A stretch of 64,000 nt of DNA from Pseudomonas sp. St316 (GCF_018325905.1 NZ_AP021901.1:372001-436000), one strand, 5' to 3'. Counted from the stretch's first letter, positions 27,519 to 37,194 are shown. The notes: generated by a model from the letters alone, not told the origin. Translations and numbers: made by a program.

Positions 27519-27596
27519 GGGAAAGCTCCTCAACAGGCCGCCGGATGTTCGGCGTTGGAGGAGACTAAATGATCTAAGAACTCAGAAATAAATAAC

Positions 27597-27624
27597 TTTT
27601 TCGCATGAGCTTATTTGCGAAAAA
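27597..27624 (-). promoter_or_regulatory. Inverted repeat upstream of tauA, candidate operator
   Basis: A perfect inverted repeat, TTTTTCGCA - 10 bases - TGCGAAAAA, lies about 80-105 bases before the tauA start in an AT-rich stretch (27566-27625). It could be an operator for a sulfur-responsive regulator such as CysB or a TauR-type protein. It could also fold into a hairpin. The assignment is inferred from position. Confidence 0.45.
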
Positions 27625-27649
27625 ATCTATCGAAAGCGGCTCGGACCCC

Positions 27650-27743
27650 TTGTGGCGAGTGCGCTTGCTCCCGCTGGACTGCGCAGCAGGTCCCCTTTTA
27701 CGGTGGCTGCGCAGCGGAGCGGGAGCAAGCGCACTCGCCACAA
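27650..27743. repeat. Inverted repeat, second REP class (GTGGCGAGTGCGC arms)
   Basis: The outer arms TTGTGGCGAGTGCGCTTGCT and its complement differ from the 23890 repeat by matched changes (AGTGCGC for AGGGAGC) in both arms. The inner GACTGCGCAGCAGG and GGCTGCGCAGC segments are the same class. It lies between tauA and gshA. Confidence 0.9.
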
Positions 27744-27765
27744 ACGTGTCCTCGTCAAAAAGAGG

Positions 27766-29349
27766 TCAGTTGCTGATCGCCAGGATGCTCGCCTGATACG
27801 AACCCACGAACACGTCGAAATCTCCCACCTCGTTCTGCTCCAGTTCAGTTTGCTGAACCAGGGATTCACGGGCGGTTTCCTCGAAGGCCGTCTGCTCCTG
27901 GGCAGGCAAAGGTTCGGCGCGGAAGAACTCAGCGTGGACCTTGCTTTGGCGCAAGGAGAACTGGGCAAAGCTTTCCTGATGTTCGGCCATGGCGGCCAGC
28001 ACCTGGGCGGAAGGCGTCAGGGAAGGGTCGCGGACTTTCGCCAATTGCGCATCCAACGCCTGGCGGTGGGCATCGCCACCATGGCTCTGGTCGAGCAGCG
28101 AGGCCAAGGGTGCGATTTTTTCCAGCAATTCGACGGCCCAGGCCTGCATGTCCACCGATTGACCCTGGCGCTGCAATTGCAGGCCCGGCTTGCGGCCTTC
28201 CTTGACCACGGTCAGGAAGTTGCTCGTGGCGTTGCCGCATTCGTTGTTTTCCAGCTGCGGGCTTTCGTTGAGGCCGCAATACAGCAGGAACGCATCGAGG
28301 AATCGCGACTCGGTGAGGTCGATGCCCATTGGCAGGAACGGGTTGATGTCCAGGCAACGCACTTCGACGTACTGGATACCCCGGGCCATCAAGGCCTGGA
28401 TCGGCCGCTCGCCGGTGTAGGTCACGCGTTTGGGGCGGATGTTGGAGTAGTACTCGTTTTCGATCTGCAGGATGTTGGTGTTGAGCTGCACCCACTCGCC
28501 GTTCTGGTGGGTGCCGACTTCGACGTAGGGCGCATAGGGCGTCGCCACCGCTTTGCGCAGGCTGTCGGTGTAGCTCGCCAGGTCGTTGTAGCACGGCGTC
28601 AGGCCAGCCTGGGCGTTGCTCTGGTAACCCAGGTCGCTCATGCGCAGGCTGGTGGCGTAGGGCAGGTACAGGGTGTCCGGATCCAATTGTTCCAACTGGT
28701 GCGGACGACCTCGCAGGAAACCGGCGTCCAGGGCCGGCGAAGCACCGAACAGGTACATCAGCAACCAGCTGTAGCGGCGGAAGTTACGGATCAGCGCGAT
28801 GTAGGCCGAAGACTGGAAGTCACGGTCGCTCACATCGACGGCTTCGTTCTGGCGCAGCAGCGGCCAGAGTTTTTCCGGCAGGGAAAAGTTGTAGTGGATC
28901 CCGGCAATGCATTGCATGGTCTTGCCGTAGCGCAGGGCCAGGCCTTTGCGGTAGACGTACTTGAGCCGACCGATATTAGACGTGCCGTAATACGCAATCG
29001 GGATGTCCTCTTCCGCCGGCAACGGGCACGGCATCGAGGGGCTCCACAAGTATTCGTCGCCGAGTTTGCTGTAGGCGAACCGGTGGATCTTGTCGAGGCT
29101 GCGCAGGGTATCGGCCGGGTCGGCCAGGGCCGGGGTGATGAACTCCAGCAGCGACTCGGAATAGTCGGTGGTGATCTGCTCGTTGGTCAGCGCCGAACCC
29201 AGGGCCTCGGGATGCGGGGTCTGCGCCAGGAGGCCGTCGCCGGTGACGCGCAGGCATTCACGCTCGATGCCGTGCAGGCATTGTTCGAGCAGGGAGAGGT
29301 TGGCGCGCTCGCCGAGCAGGGCCAGGCGGCGGTTTAAAAGGTCGCTCAA
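27766..29349 (-). CDS. gshA: Glutamate-cysteine ligase (proteobacterial type)
   Basis: A 527-residue ligase that makes gamma-glutamylcysteine, the first step of glutathione synthesis (PF04262). Conserved features are GIERECLRV near residue 25, [25 protein letters not shown], and [17 protein letters not shown] chose the TTG codon at 29349 ([14 protein letters not shown]): AAGGA lies seven bases before it, and family members start with this segment. The alternative GTG at 29364 adds five residues and has no clear ribosome site. The gene ends the sulfur block as the sink for cysteine. Transcription probably starts beyond the REPIN at 29475. Confidence 0.93.
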   Translation of the reverse strand: MSDLLNRRLALLGERANLSLLEQCLHGIERECLRVTGDGLLAQTPHPEALGSALTNEQITTDYSESLLEFITPALADPADTLRSLDKIHRFAYSKLGDEYLWSPSMPCPLPAEEDIPIAYYGTSNIGRLKYVYRKGLALRYGKTMQCIAGIHYNFSLPEKLWPLLRQNEAVDVSDRDFQSSAYIALIRNFRRYSWLLMYLFGASPALDAGFLRGRPHQLEQLDPDTLYLPYATSLRMSDLGYQSNAQAGLTPCYNDLASYTDSLRKAVATPYAPYVEVGTHQNGEWVQLNTNILQIENEYYSNIRPKRVTYTGERPIQALMARGIQYVEVRCLDINPFLPMGIDLTESRFLDAFLLYCGLNESPQLENNECGNATSNFLTVVKEGRKPGLQLQRQGQSVDMQAWAVELLEKIAPLASLLDQSHGGDAHRQALDAQLAKVRDPSLTPSAQVLAAMAEHQESFAQFSLRQSKVHAEFFRAEPLPAQEQTAFEETARESLVQQTELEQNEVGDFDVFVGSYQASILAISN

Positions 29350-29474
29350 GTTGAATTCCTTCACGCGTCAGTCGCCCCAATATGGGGGTGGGCAAGACGG
29401 TCTACAAGGGTGAAGTTAAAACTGGCGTTTTCGCCTGGTTTTTGTGCGGCCAAAGGCCAGTCGCCGCCATTCTC

Positions 29475-29562
29475 TGTGGGAGCGAGCTTGCTCGCGATAG
29501 CGGTGGATCAGTAACGTTGATCTCGACTGATCTTCCGCTATCGCGAGCAAGCTCGCTCCCAC
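29475..29562. repeat. REPIN (inverted REP pair)
   Basis: The left arm CTGTGGGAGCGAGCTTGCTC starts at 29474-29475 and the right arm ends GCTCGCTCCCACC at 29562. It lies between gshA and the thioesterase gene. Confidence 0.9.
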
Positions 29563-29619
29563 CGGAAAGCCCGACACTGCATTCGTGCGTCGAAATTAAC
29601 CCAAATCGATGACAGGGAG

Positions 29620-30003
29620 CTATAGGACAGCGAACGTGCCTTGCGCTTTTGCGACCAGTTTGTCGCCTTGCATCACCTCGGCCTCGACCACCAGGGTGCG
29701 CCGGCCCGGGTGGATGACCCGGGCGGTGCACAACACGTCGCCGTCGGACACGGCGCGAATGTAGTTGATCTTGCATTCGATGGTCGCGCTCTGCTGGTCA
29801 AAGCCATGGACACTGGAGCAGGCCAGTCCCATGGCGATGTCCACCAGGCTGAACAGCGCGCCGCCATGCAGCTTGCCGCCGCGATTGCGCAGCGGCGGCT
29901 CAAGGCCCAGGGCGACTTGCGCCACCCCGTCCCCAAGGCTGTGCAGACGGCAGCCGAGCAGCTTGAAAAACGCGCTCTCCACCAACCCGGCTGGCATGTC
30001 CAT
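29620..30003 (-). CDS. PaaI-type hotdog-fold thioesterase
   Basis: A 127-residue single hotdog domain. The conserved core RNRGGKLHGGALFSLVDIAMGLA (about residues 39-61) contains the HGG...D active-site pattern of the PaaI/YdiI group. CKINYIRAVSDGDVLCTARVIHPGRRT follows, as in acyl-CoA thioesterases. It probably hydrolyses short-chain or aromatic acyl-CoAs; the exact substrate is unknown. The start codon shares one base with the tex stop, so the two genes are cotranscribed. Confidence 0.88.
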   Translation of the reverse strand: MDMPAGLVESAFFKLLGCRLHSLGDGVAQVALGLEPPLRNRGGKLHGGALFSLVDIAMGLACSSVHGFDQQSATIECKINYIRAVSDGDVLCTARVIHPGRRTLVVEAEVMQGDKLVAKAQGTFAVL

Positions 30004-32327
30004 CAGCGTTTCTTCAACTGCTTGGCGTTGGCGAACAACGAGGCCATGGCGTTGTTCGTCGGGGCCGCGGTGGCGGTTTCCTTGCGCGGCGCGGTGTTTT
30101 GCGACTGGCGTGGCGTCGAGCCCGGACGCGCACCACGGGCGCCGTCGACTTTTTCGCCCGGCGTGTCGCTCATGCGCATCGACAGGCCGACGCGTTTGCG
30201 CGGGATGTCGACTTCCATGACCTTCACTTTCACCACATCACCGGCTTTCACCGCTTCGCGCGGGTCCTTGATGAACTTCTCGGACAAGGCGGAGATATGC
30301 ACCAGGCCGTCCTGGTGCACGCCGATGTCGACGAAGGCACCGAAGTTGGTGACGTTGGTCACCACGCCTTCGAGGATCATGCCCGGCTGCAGGTCCTTGA
30401 GGTCTTCGACGCCGTCCTGGAACTCCGCGGTCTTGAACTCAGGGCGCGGGTCACGGCCTGGTTTCTCCAGTTCCTGGAGGATGTCGGTCACGGTCGGCAG
30501 GCCGAAGGTTTCGTCGGTGAACTTCTTCGGATCCAGGCGCTTGAGGAACCCGGCGTCACCGATCAGCGAACGGATATCGCGGTCGGTCTGGGCGGCGATG
30601 CGTTGCACCAGCGGGTAGGCCTCGGGGTGGACGGCCGAGGAGTCCAGCGGGTTGTCGCCGTTCATGACCCGCAGGAAACCGGCGGCCTGCTCAAAGGTTT
30701 TTTCACCCAGGCGCGGGACTTTCTTCAACGCGGCGCGGGTCTTGAACGCGCCGTGTTCGTCACGGTGGGTGACGATGTTCTGCGCCAGGGTGGCGTTCAG
30801 ACCGGAGATACGCGCCAACAGCGCCACCGAAGCGGTGTTCACGTCCACGCCCACGGCGTTCACGCAATCTTCCACCACGGCATCCAGCCCACGGGCCAGC
30901 TTCAACTGGGAAACGTCGTGCTGGTACTGGCCGACACCGATGGATTTCGGGTCGATCTTCACCAGTTCCGCCAGTGGATCCTGCAGGCGACGGGCGATGG
31001 ACACGGCGCCACGGATCGACACGTCCAGGTCGGGGAATTCCTTGGAGGCCAGTTCCGATGCCGAATAAACGGAAGCGCCGGCCTCGGAGACCATGACCTT
31101 GGTCATCTTCATGGCTGGGTATTTCTTGATCAGCTCGGCGGCCAGCTTGTCGGTCTCGCGACTGGCGGTGCCGTTGCCGATGGCGATCAGGTCCACCGAA
31201 TGCTTGGCGCACAGGGCGGCGAGCACGGCGAGGGTCTGGTCCCACTTGTTGTGCGGCACGTGCGGGTAGACCGTGGCGTGGTCCAGCAGCTTGCCGGTGG
31301 AATCCACCACCGCCACCTTGCAACCGGTGCGCAGGCCCGGGTCCAGGCCCAGGGTGGCACGTGGGCCGGCCGGTGCGGCCAACAGCAGGTCGTGCAGGTT
31401 GTGGGCGAAGACGTTGATCGCCTCGGTTTCTGCGTTATCGCGCAACTCGCCCAGCAAGTCGGTTTCCAGGTGGGTGTAGAGCTTGACCTTCCAGGTCCAG
31501 CGCACCACCTCGGCCAACCATTTGTCGGCGGCGCGATTCTGGTTCTGGATGCCGAACTGCTGGCCGATCATCCCTTCGCACGGGTGCATGGTGCCGGGCA
31601 ATTCTTCACCGACCTTCAGGGCGGAACTGAGAATGCCTTCGTTGCGACCACGGAAAATCGCCAGTGCGCGGTGGGACGGCATGCTCTTGAGCGGTTCGTC
31701 GTGTTCGAAGTAGTCGCGGAACTTCGCGCCTTCCTCTTCCTTGCCGGCGATCACCCGGGCGCTGAGGGTGGCTTCCTGCTTGAGGTAGCTACGCAGTTTT
31801 TCCAGCAGGTTGGCGTCTTCGGCGAAGCGCTCCATGAGGATGTACTTGGCGCCTTCCAGCGCCGCTTTTACGTCCGCCACGCCTTTTTCGGCATCGACGA
31901 AGCGTGCGGCTTCGGCTTCCGGGGCCAGGGTCGGGTCGTTGAACAAGCCGTCGGCCAGCTCGCCGAGGCCGGCTTCCAGGGCGATCTGGCCCTTGGTGCG
32001 GCGTTTTTGCTTGTAGGGCAGGTACAAGTCTTCGAGGCGGGTCTTGGTGTCGGCCAGCTTGATGTCGCGCTCAAGTTGCGGGGTCAGCTTGCCCTGCTCC
32101 TGGATGCTGGCCAGGATGCTGATGCGCCGTTCGTCGAGTTCTCGCAGGTAGCGCAGGCGCTCTTCCAGATGACGCAGCTGAATGTCATCGAGGCTGCCGG
32201 TCACTTCCTTCCGGTAACGGGCGATGAAAGGCACCGTGGAGCCTTCATCGAGTAGCGCGACGGCCGCTTCGACCTGTTGCGGGCGTACGCCGAGTTCCTC
32301 GGCGATGCGGCTGTTGATGCTGTCCAT
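30003..32327 (-). CDS. tex: Tex RNA-binding transcription accessory protein
   Basis: A 774-residue protein with the complete Tex layout: an N-terminal helical domain ([40 protein letters not shown]), a YqgF-like RNase H fold at about residues 325-455 ([17 protein letters not shown]), helix-hairpin-helix repeats at about 490-560, and a C-terminal S1 domain at about 645-720 ([31 protein letters not shown]). The tail after 720 is basic and disordered. Tex is linked to transcription of virulence and stress genes. ATG 32327 has AGGTGG just upstream; an earlier start at 32342 is unlikely. It is cotranscribed with the thioesterase gene. Confidence 0.95.
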   Translation of the reverse strand: MDSINSRIAEELGVRPQQVEAAVALLDEGSTVPFIARYRKEVTGSLDDIQLRHLEERLRYLRELDERRISILASIQEQGKLTPQLERDIKLADTKTRLEDLYLPYKQKRRTKGQIALEAGLGELADGLFNDPTLAPEAEAARFVDAEKGVADVKAALEGAKYILMERFAEDANLLEKLRSYLKQEATLSARVIAGKEEEGAKFRDYFEHDEPLKSMPSHRALAIFRGRNEGILSSALKVGEELPGTMHPCEGMIGQQFGIQNQNRAADKWLAEVVRWTWKVKLYTHLETDLLGELRDNAETEAINVFAHNLHDLLLAAPAGPRATLGLDPGLRTGCKVAVVDSTGKLLDHATVYPHVPHNKWDQTLAVLAALCAKHSVDLIAIGNGTASRETDKLAAELIKKYPAMKMTKVMVSEAGASVYSASELASKEFPDLDVSIRGAVSIARRLQDPLAELVKIDPKSIGVGQYQHDVSQLKLARGLDAVVEDCVNAVGVDVNTASVALLARISGLNATLAQNIVTHRDEHGAFKTRAALKKVPRLGEKTFEQAAGFLRVMNGDNPLDSSAVHPEAYPLVQRIAAQTDRDIRSLIGDAGFLKRLDPKKFTDETFGLPTVTDILQELEKPGRDPRPEFKTAEFQDGVEDLKDLQPGMILEGVVTNVTNFGAFVDIGVHQDGLVHISALSEKFIKDPREAVKAGDVVKVKVMEVDIPRKRVGLSMRMSDTPGEKVDGARGARPGSTPRQSQNTAPRKETATAAPTNNAMASLFANAKQLKKR

Positions 32328-32699
32328 AAAACCACCTGACAAATTGTGAAATCAGGCTCGCCACCGCAGAAGCAGGGCTCGGCGAGACTGGTTGAGCGGC
32401 CTGGCACGCGCCGCTGCCTGGGTCAAAAGGCTGCCTGTTGACCCGCGAAATTCAAAAAGTGCTGCCTGGCCAAGGGGAAAAAAATGGCACGCCGCCTGGT
32501 CCATGAACTGAGTCACGATCCGGCATCCCTGGCACAAAGGGCGGCGCATTATAACCAGCGTTCCGTCCTGAGGGGGGGACATGGTCTGTAGGCTTGATAC
32601 CCGGATTTGTGGTCATAGAGGAAAAATCTGCTAACAATGCACACGGTGCGTATAACGGCAGCTAGGCCATAATGCGCGCCGAGATCAAAGGAGCTTCCT
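32328..32699. other. 372-base divergent gap between tex and ompR
   Basis: It contains both promoters, since the genes diverge. Near ompR the hexamers TATAAC (32651-32656) and CATAAT (32668-32673) resemble -10 elements, but no matching -35 at the right spacing is clear. AAAGGAG precedes the ompR start. No REP repeat and no convincing small frame is seen. Confidence 0.5.
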
Positions 32700-33440
32700 A
32701 TGAGCAGCACTGCACAAACTGCTGAAGGCGAAAAAATTCTTATTGTTGACGACGATCCGGGGCTGAGCAGCTTGCTGGAACGCTTTTTCGTCAGCAAGGG
32801 CTACCGCGCCCGCACCGTACCGAACACCGAGCAAATGGATCGACTGCTGGCCCGTGAAGTTTTCAACCTGGTGGTGCTCGACCTGATGCTGCCCGGTGAA
32901 GACGGCCTGACAGCCTGCCGCCGCCTGCGCGGCGCCAACAATCAGATCCCGATCATCATGCTCACCGCCAAGGGCGACGAGCTGAGCCGTATCAAGGGCC
33001 TGGAGCTGGGCGCCGACGATTACCTGGCCAAGCCGTTCAACCCCGACGAGCTGATGGCCCGCGTCAAGGCGGTGCTGCGTCGTCAGTCGGCGCCGGTACC
33101 TGGCGCGCCGGGCAGCGAAGATGAAAGCGTCACCTTCGGCGACTATGAGCTGTCCCTGGCCACTCGTGAGCTCAAGCGCGGCGATGAGGTCCACATGCTC
33201 ACCACGGGTGAGTTTGCCGTGCTCAAGGCCCTGGTGATGAACGCCCGCCAGCCGCTGACCCGCGACAAACTGATGAACCTGGCCCGTGGTCGTGAATGGG
33301 ATGCGCTGGAGCGCTCCATTGACGTGCAGATTTCCCGTCTGCGCCGGATGATCGAACCCGATCCTTCCAAGCCGCGGTATATCCAGACCGTCTGGGGCGT
33401 GGGTTATGTGTTCGTACCGGATGGCGCCGCCAGCAAGTGA
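32700..33440 (+). CDS. ompR: Two-component response regulator OmpR
   Basis: A 246-residue regulator. The receiver domain spans about residues 15-130, with acidic DDDP near residue 20, the phospho-acceptor Asp in VVLDLMLPGEDG (about residue 61) and Lys in AKPFNPDEL (about 111). The C-terminal winged-helix DNA-binding domain includes GEFAVLKALVMNARQPLTRDKLMNLARGREWDALERSIDVQISRLR. AAAGGAG lies just before ATG 32700. It is followed by the kinase envZ, and the pair responds to osmolarity or envelope conditions. Confidence 0.95.
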   Translation: MSSTAQTAEGEKILIVDDDPGLSSLLERFFVSKGYRARTVPNTEQMDRLLAREVFNLVVLDLMLPGEDGLTACRRLRGANNQIPIIMLTAKGDELSRIKGLELGADDYLAKPFNPDELMARVKAVLRRQSAPVPGAPGSEDESVTFGDYELSLATRELKRGDEVHMLTTGEFAVLKALVMNARQPLTRDKLMNLARGREWDALERSIDVQISRLRRMIEPDPSKPRYIQTVWGVGYVFVPDGAASK

Positions 33441-33449
33441 TCGGCGATT

Positions 33450-33538
33450 TGTAGGAGCGGGTGGCCTGGCCGGTTGAAATGTCTTCTTCCAGGCGACTCG
33501 CGGTCTGTCAGTGTGCGAGCATCGCTCGCTCCTGCAAG
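33450..33538. repeat. Degenerate REP-like inverted repeat between ompR and envZ
   Basis: TTGTAGGAGCGGG near 33450 and its imperfect complement CGCTCGCTCCTGCAAG ending at about 33538 flank unrelated sequence. The arms match only over about ten bases, resembling a decayed REPIN of a TGTAGGAGCG class. It lies inside the two-gene operon. Confidence 0.5.
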
Positions 33539-33554
33539 TGTGTAGCGGTTATTC

Positions 33555-34867
33555 ATGAAAACCCCCGTTTGGTTCCCCAGAGTTTCTTCTCCCGCACCCT
33601 CTGGCTGGTGCTGATCGTCGTGCTCTTCTCCAAGGCACTGACGCTGGTGTACCTGCTGATGAACGAAGACGTTCTGGTGGATCGGCAGTACAGTCACGGC
33701 GTTGCCTTGACCCTGCGGGCCTATTGGGCGGCGGACGAAACCAACCGCGCGAAAATTGCCGAGGCGGCGACGCTGATCCGCGTTGTCGGTGCCGGCGTGC
33801 CGGAGGGCGAGCAGCACTGGCCCTACAGCGAGATCTATCAACGCCAGATGCAGGCCGAACTGGGCGCCGATACCGAGGTGCGATTGCGCATGCACTCGCC
33901 GCCGGCGCTGTGGGTGCGGGCCCCGAGCCTGGGGGATGGCTGGCTGAAAGTGCCGTTGTACCCGCATCCGCTGCGTGGCCAGAAAATCTGGAACGTGCTC
34001 GGCTGGTTCCTGGCCATCGGCCTGCTGTCGACGGCGTCGGCGTGGATCTTCGTCAGCCAGCTCAACCAACCGTTGAAGCGCCTGGTCTACGCTGCCCGCC
34101 AACTGGGCCAGGGGCGCAGCGTGCGGCTGCCCATCAGCGATACGCCCAGCGAAATGACCGAGGTCTACCGTGCCTTCAACCAGATGGCCGAGGATGTCGA
34201 ACAGGCCGGGCGCGAGCGTGAGTTGATGCTCGCTGGCGTCTCCCATGACCTGCGCACGCCGCTGACCCGGCTACGGTTGTCGCTGGAATTGATGGGCGAG
34301 CACACCGACCTGACTGACGATATGGTCCGCGACATCGAGGACATGGACGCGATTCTCGACCAGTTCCTGGCGTTCATTCGCGACGGTCGTGACGAGTCTG
34401 TGGAAGAGGTGGACCTCAGTGAACTGGTGCGGGAGGTGGCCGCGCCCTATAACCAGAACGATGAGAAAGTGCACCTGCGCCTGGAGCCGATACAGCCGTT
34501 CCCGTTGCGTCGCGTGTCGATGAAGCGTTTGCTGAACAACCTGATCGGCAATGCGCTGAACCACGCTGGCACCGGCGTCGAAGTCGCGGCCTATGTCTCC
34601 GGTGATACCAGTGCGCCTTACGTGGTGCTGAGTGTCATGGACCGTGGCGCCGGCATCGATCCCTCTGAGCTGGAAGCCATTTTCAACCCGTTCACTCGCG
34701 GTGATCGCGCCCGGGGTGGGAAGGGCACGGGGCTGGGCCTGGCCATCGTCAAGCGCATCGCCTCGATGCACGGCGGCAACGTCGAGCTGCGTAACCGCGT
34801 CGGTGGTGGGCTGGAAGCTCGGGTGCGGTTGCCATTGGGCTTGATGCTGCCGCGGGATGCGGTGTAG
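33555..34867 (+). CDS. envZ: Sensor histidine kinase EnvZ, apparent one-base deletion near the 5' end
   Basis: From ATG 33555 the frame reads MKTPVWFP and then breaks at a CCCC run (33575-33578). Adding one C restores QSFFSRTLWLVLIVVLFSK, which is in the long downstream frame to 34867, for about 438 residues in all. That frame holds the first membrane segment (LWLVLIVVLFSKALTLVYLLMN), a periplasmic domain, a second membrane segment (VLGWFLAIGLLSTASAWIFV), HAMP, the H-box LAGVSHDLRTPLTRLRL with the phospho-His, N-box NNLIGNALNHAG, and G-boxes DRGAGI and GKGTGLGLAIV. A TTG at 33569 or an ATG at 33461 could start the intact frame, so the protein may still be made. It is the partner of OmpR. Confidence 0.85.
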
Positions 34868-34913
34868 CGGTCTCTCTCAAGATAAGACAGAGAACTTTGC
34901 TTTCTGGGAGCCG

Positions 34914-34992
34914 AGCTTGCTCGCGATGGCGGTGGATCAGTAAAGTTGATCTTGACTGACACACCGCCATCGCGAGCAAGCTCGGCTCCCAC
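34914..34992. repeat. REPIN with a matched extra C in both arms
   Basis: Both arms read GGGAGCCGAGCTTGCTCGCG (or its complement), with one more C than the common GGGAGCGAGC. The same insertion in both arms keeps the palindrome. It separates the convergent envZ and rimK genes. Confidence 0.9.
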
Positions 34993-35023
34993 AAAGGCTA
35001 GCTCCCATATGGGGTGGTCTGAG

Positions 35024-35929
35024 TTAGCCCTTGCCTTTGGTCCGGGTCATGTTCGGCCCGCCATTCTTTTCCAGGTGCTCGATGATGATCCCCGCCACGT
35101 TCTTGCTGGTGGTGGTCTCGATTCCTTCCAGGCCTGGCGAGGAATTCACCTCCATCACCAGTGGCCCGTGATTGGAGCGCAGGATGTCCACGCCCGCCAC
35201 GGCCAGGCCCATGACTTTTGCCGCGCGCAGGGCGGTCATGCGCTCTTCCGGGGTGATCTTGATCAGGCTGGCGCTCCCGCCGCGATGCAGGTTGGAGCGG
35301 AACTCCCCGGGCTTGGCCTGGCGCTTCATCGAGGCAATCACTTTGTCGCCGACCACGAAGCAGCGAATGTCCGCGCCACCGGCTTCCTTGATGTACTCCT
35401 GGACCATGATGTTCTGCTTCAGGCCCATGAACGCCTCGATCACCGATTCCGCTGCCGTTGCGGTTTCACACAAGACCACGCCGATGCCCTGGGTGCCTTC
35501 CAGCACCTTGATCACCAGCGGTGCGCCGTTGACCATCGCAATCAGGTCGGGAATGTCGTCGGGGGAGTGGGCAAAACCGGTGACCGGCAGGCCGATCCCG
35601 CGCCGTGACAGCAACTGCAGCGAGCGCAGCTTGTCCCGGGAGCGGGCAATGGCCACCGACTCGTTGAGGGGAAACACCCCCATCATTTCGAACTGGCGCA
35701 ACACGGCGCAGCCATAGAACGTCACCGATGCGCCGATGCGCGGGATCACCGCATCGAACCCTTCCAGCGGCTTGCCACGGTAATGGATCTGCGGCTTGTG
35801 GCTGGCAATGTTCATGTAGGCGCGCAGGGTATCGATCACCACCATTTCATGGCCTCGTTCGGTCCCGGCTTCAACCAGGCGACGAGTGGAATACAGACGC
35901 GGATTACGCGACAGCACAGCGATCTTCAT
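35024..35929 (-). CDS. rimK: Ribosomal protein S6 glutamate ligase
   Basis: A 301-residue ATP-grasp ligase that adds glutamates to the C-terminus of ribosomal protein S6. The N-terminal segment is [22 protein letters not shown]; the ATP-grasp core shows [20 protein letters not shown] (about residues 135-155), [23 protein letters not shown], and [23 protein letters not shown] with the metal-binding residues. The length matches E. coli RimK. It overlaps the rimB stop by four bases, forming the rim operon that tunes the ribosome and proteome in Pseudomonas. Confidence 0.94.
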   Translation of the reverse strand: MKIAVLSRNPRLYSTRRLVEAGTERGHEMVVIDTLRAYMNIASHKPQIHYRGKPLEGFDAVIPRIGASVTFYGCAVLRQFEMMGVFPLNESVAIARSRDKLRSLQLLSRRGIGLPVTGFAHSPDDIPDLIAMVNGAPLVIKVLEGTQGIGVVLCETATAAESVIEAFMGLKQNIMVQEYIKEAGGADIRCFVVGDKVIASMKRQAKPGEFRSNLHRGGSASLIKITPEERMTALRAAKVMGLAVAGVDILRSNHGPLVMEVNSSPGLEGIETTTSKNVAGIIIEHLEKNGGPNMTRTKGKG

Positions 35930-36408
35930 GCAACACCTGTGGCAGAGGTAGTGGACACCGGGAATGCCGGCTTGTCTTGAACATATTTGGTACCTGGATT
36001 GACCACCAGTTGGCCGTCGATCAAGGCTTTGGAACCGAGTAAAAGGCGATATCGCATGGATTTGCGGCAGGCAAGGGTGAACTCGACCCGCCAGACCCGG
36101 TCACCCAGCGCCAGCGTGGTGCTGATCACGTAGCGGACCTGAGCGTGGCCGTTGGAACTCTTTATGGTCTTGCGGGCCACCAGTGGCGCTTCGCAGCGGC
36201 GATGGCGCAACTGCACCACCGTGCCGAGGTGCGCCGTGAAGCGCACCCACTTTTCGCCATCGCGCTCGAACGGCTCGATGTCGGTGGCATGCAGGCTGGA
36301 GGTGCTGGCGCCGGTGTCGATTTTTGCCCGCAGGCCCACGACTCCCAGATCCGGGAGCGCCACCCACTCGCGCAGACCGACAACGGTCAAATGGTCAAAA
36401 GTCTTCAA
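35926..36408 (-). CDS. rimB: RimB-type retropepsin-like protease
   Basis: A 160-residue protein of PF05618, once labelled ATP-dependent zinc protease and now regarded as a retropepsin-like aspartic protease. The key motif [12 protein letters not shown] (about residues 31-42) carries the catalytic Asp in [21 protein letters not shown] follows near the C-terminus. The start is a TTG codon at 36408 with CAGG about eight bases upstream; no in-frame ATG fits. In Pseudomonas RimB acts with RimK on S6 modification. I could not find a gene for RimA upstream; the next gene is divergent hslR. Confidence 0.85.
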   Translation of the reverse strand: MKTFDHLTVVGLREWVALPDLGVVGLRAKIDTGASTSSLHATDIEPFERDGEKWVRFTAHLGTVVQLRHRRCEAPLVARKTIKSSNGHAQVRYVISTTLALGDRVWRVEFTLACRKSMRYRLLLGSKALIDGQLVVNPGTKYVQDKPAFPVSTTSATGVA

Positions 36409-36638
36409 TAAAAAAACCTGCGATCAGTACATCGGATCGTGGACTCCGCGAATCGCGGTATTCACGCAGAATAATCACAAAATGGCGACAGTTATCTACG
36501 CACTTGTTTGTGCTTGTAACCGATTCCGAGCCAAGCCATGGGTGTGGAGACGGTTTGGCGGGCATTCTATCTGTCGGGCCGGATTCGTGCGCTCGACAAA
36601 AACGGTAGTACAGTTCCGGCTATTGGCAGAAAAGAGGA

Positions 36639-37049
36639 ATGGCAGTGGCACAAAAAAAGGAAGAGGACGACAAGGTCCGTCTCGATAAATGGTTGTGGGC
36701 GGCGCGATTCTACAAGACGCGGGCCCTGGCCAAGACCGCCATCGAAAGCGGCAAGGTTCATCACCGGGGAGAACGTTGCAAGCCGGGCAAGGAACCACGC
36801 GTTGGCGATGAATTTGTCATCCGCACCGGCTTCGATGAAAAGACCGTGGTGGTCGAAGCCTTGTCGATCGTGCGTCGCGGTGCGCCTGAAGCGCAGGCGC
36901 TGTATCGCGAAACCGAAGCCAGCATCGCCAAGCGTGAAACCGCCGCCGCGCAACGCAAGGCCGGCGCCCTGGGGGTCAGCACCGACGGCAAGCCGAGCAA
37001 GAAACAGCGCCGGGACCTGTTCAAGTTTCGTGGTGGCAATAGCGAATAG
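36639..37049 (+). CDS. hslR: Hsp15 heat-shock RNA-binding protein
   Basis: A 136-residue protein with an N-terminal S4 RNA-binding domain (VRLDKWLWAARFYKTRALAKTAIESGKVHHRGERCKPG, about residues 13-50) and a basic C-terminal tail ending QRRDLFKFRGGNSE, as in Hsp15, which rescues stalled 50S subunits carrying nascent chains. The ATG at 36639 directly abuts AGAGGA, leaving no spacing, while the in-frame GTG at 36645 has a 6-base spacing, so the true start may be the GTG two codons later. It is followed by hslO after a long inverted repeat. Confidence 0.92.
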   Translation: MAVAQKKEEDDKVRLDKWLWAARFYKTRALAKTAIESGKVHHRGERCKPGKEPRVGDEFVIRTGFDEKTVVVEALSIVRRGAPEAQALYRETEASIAKRETAAAQRKAGALGVSTDGKPSKKQRRDLFKFRGGNSE

Positions 37050-37066
37050 ACATGCAGGCTGGCGAT

Positions 37067-37194
37067 TGTGGCGAGGGGATTTATCTCCGCTGGGCTGCGC
37101 AGCGGCCCCCAAATAAACACGCGACAGATCTGACGCGGCGTGCAAAGTTCAGGGCCTGCTGCGCAGTCCAGCGGGGATAAATCCCCTCGCCACA
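37067..37194. repeat. Large inverted repeat, second REP class (GTGGCGAGGGGAT arms)
   Basis: The outer arms GTGGCGAGGGGATTTATC-type (from 37068) and GGGGATAAATCCCCTCGCCAC (to 37193) are near-perfect complements, with inner GGCTGCGCAGCGGCC and GGCCTGCTGCGCAGTCC arms, around about 50 unmatched bases. It is the largest repeat in the window and lies between hslR and hslO. Confidence 0.9.

Noticed and set aside
27652..29337. A 561-codon open frame antisense to gshA
   Set aside because: Composition is that of a shadow frame; gshA is complete on the other strand.
30099..32255. A 718-codon open frame antisense to tex
   Set aside because: Its protein is low-complexity and rich in G, V, Q and H, with no family motif. 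Tex is complete on the other strand; long antisense frames are common in high-GC DNA.
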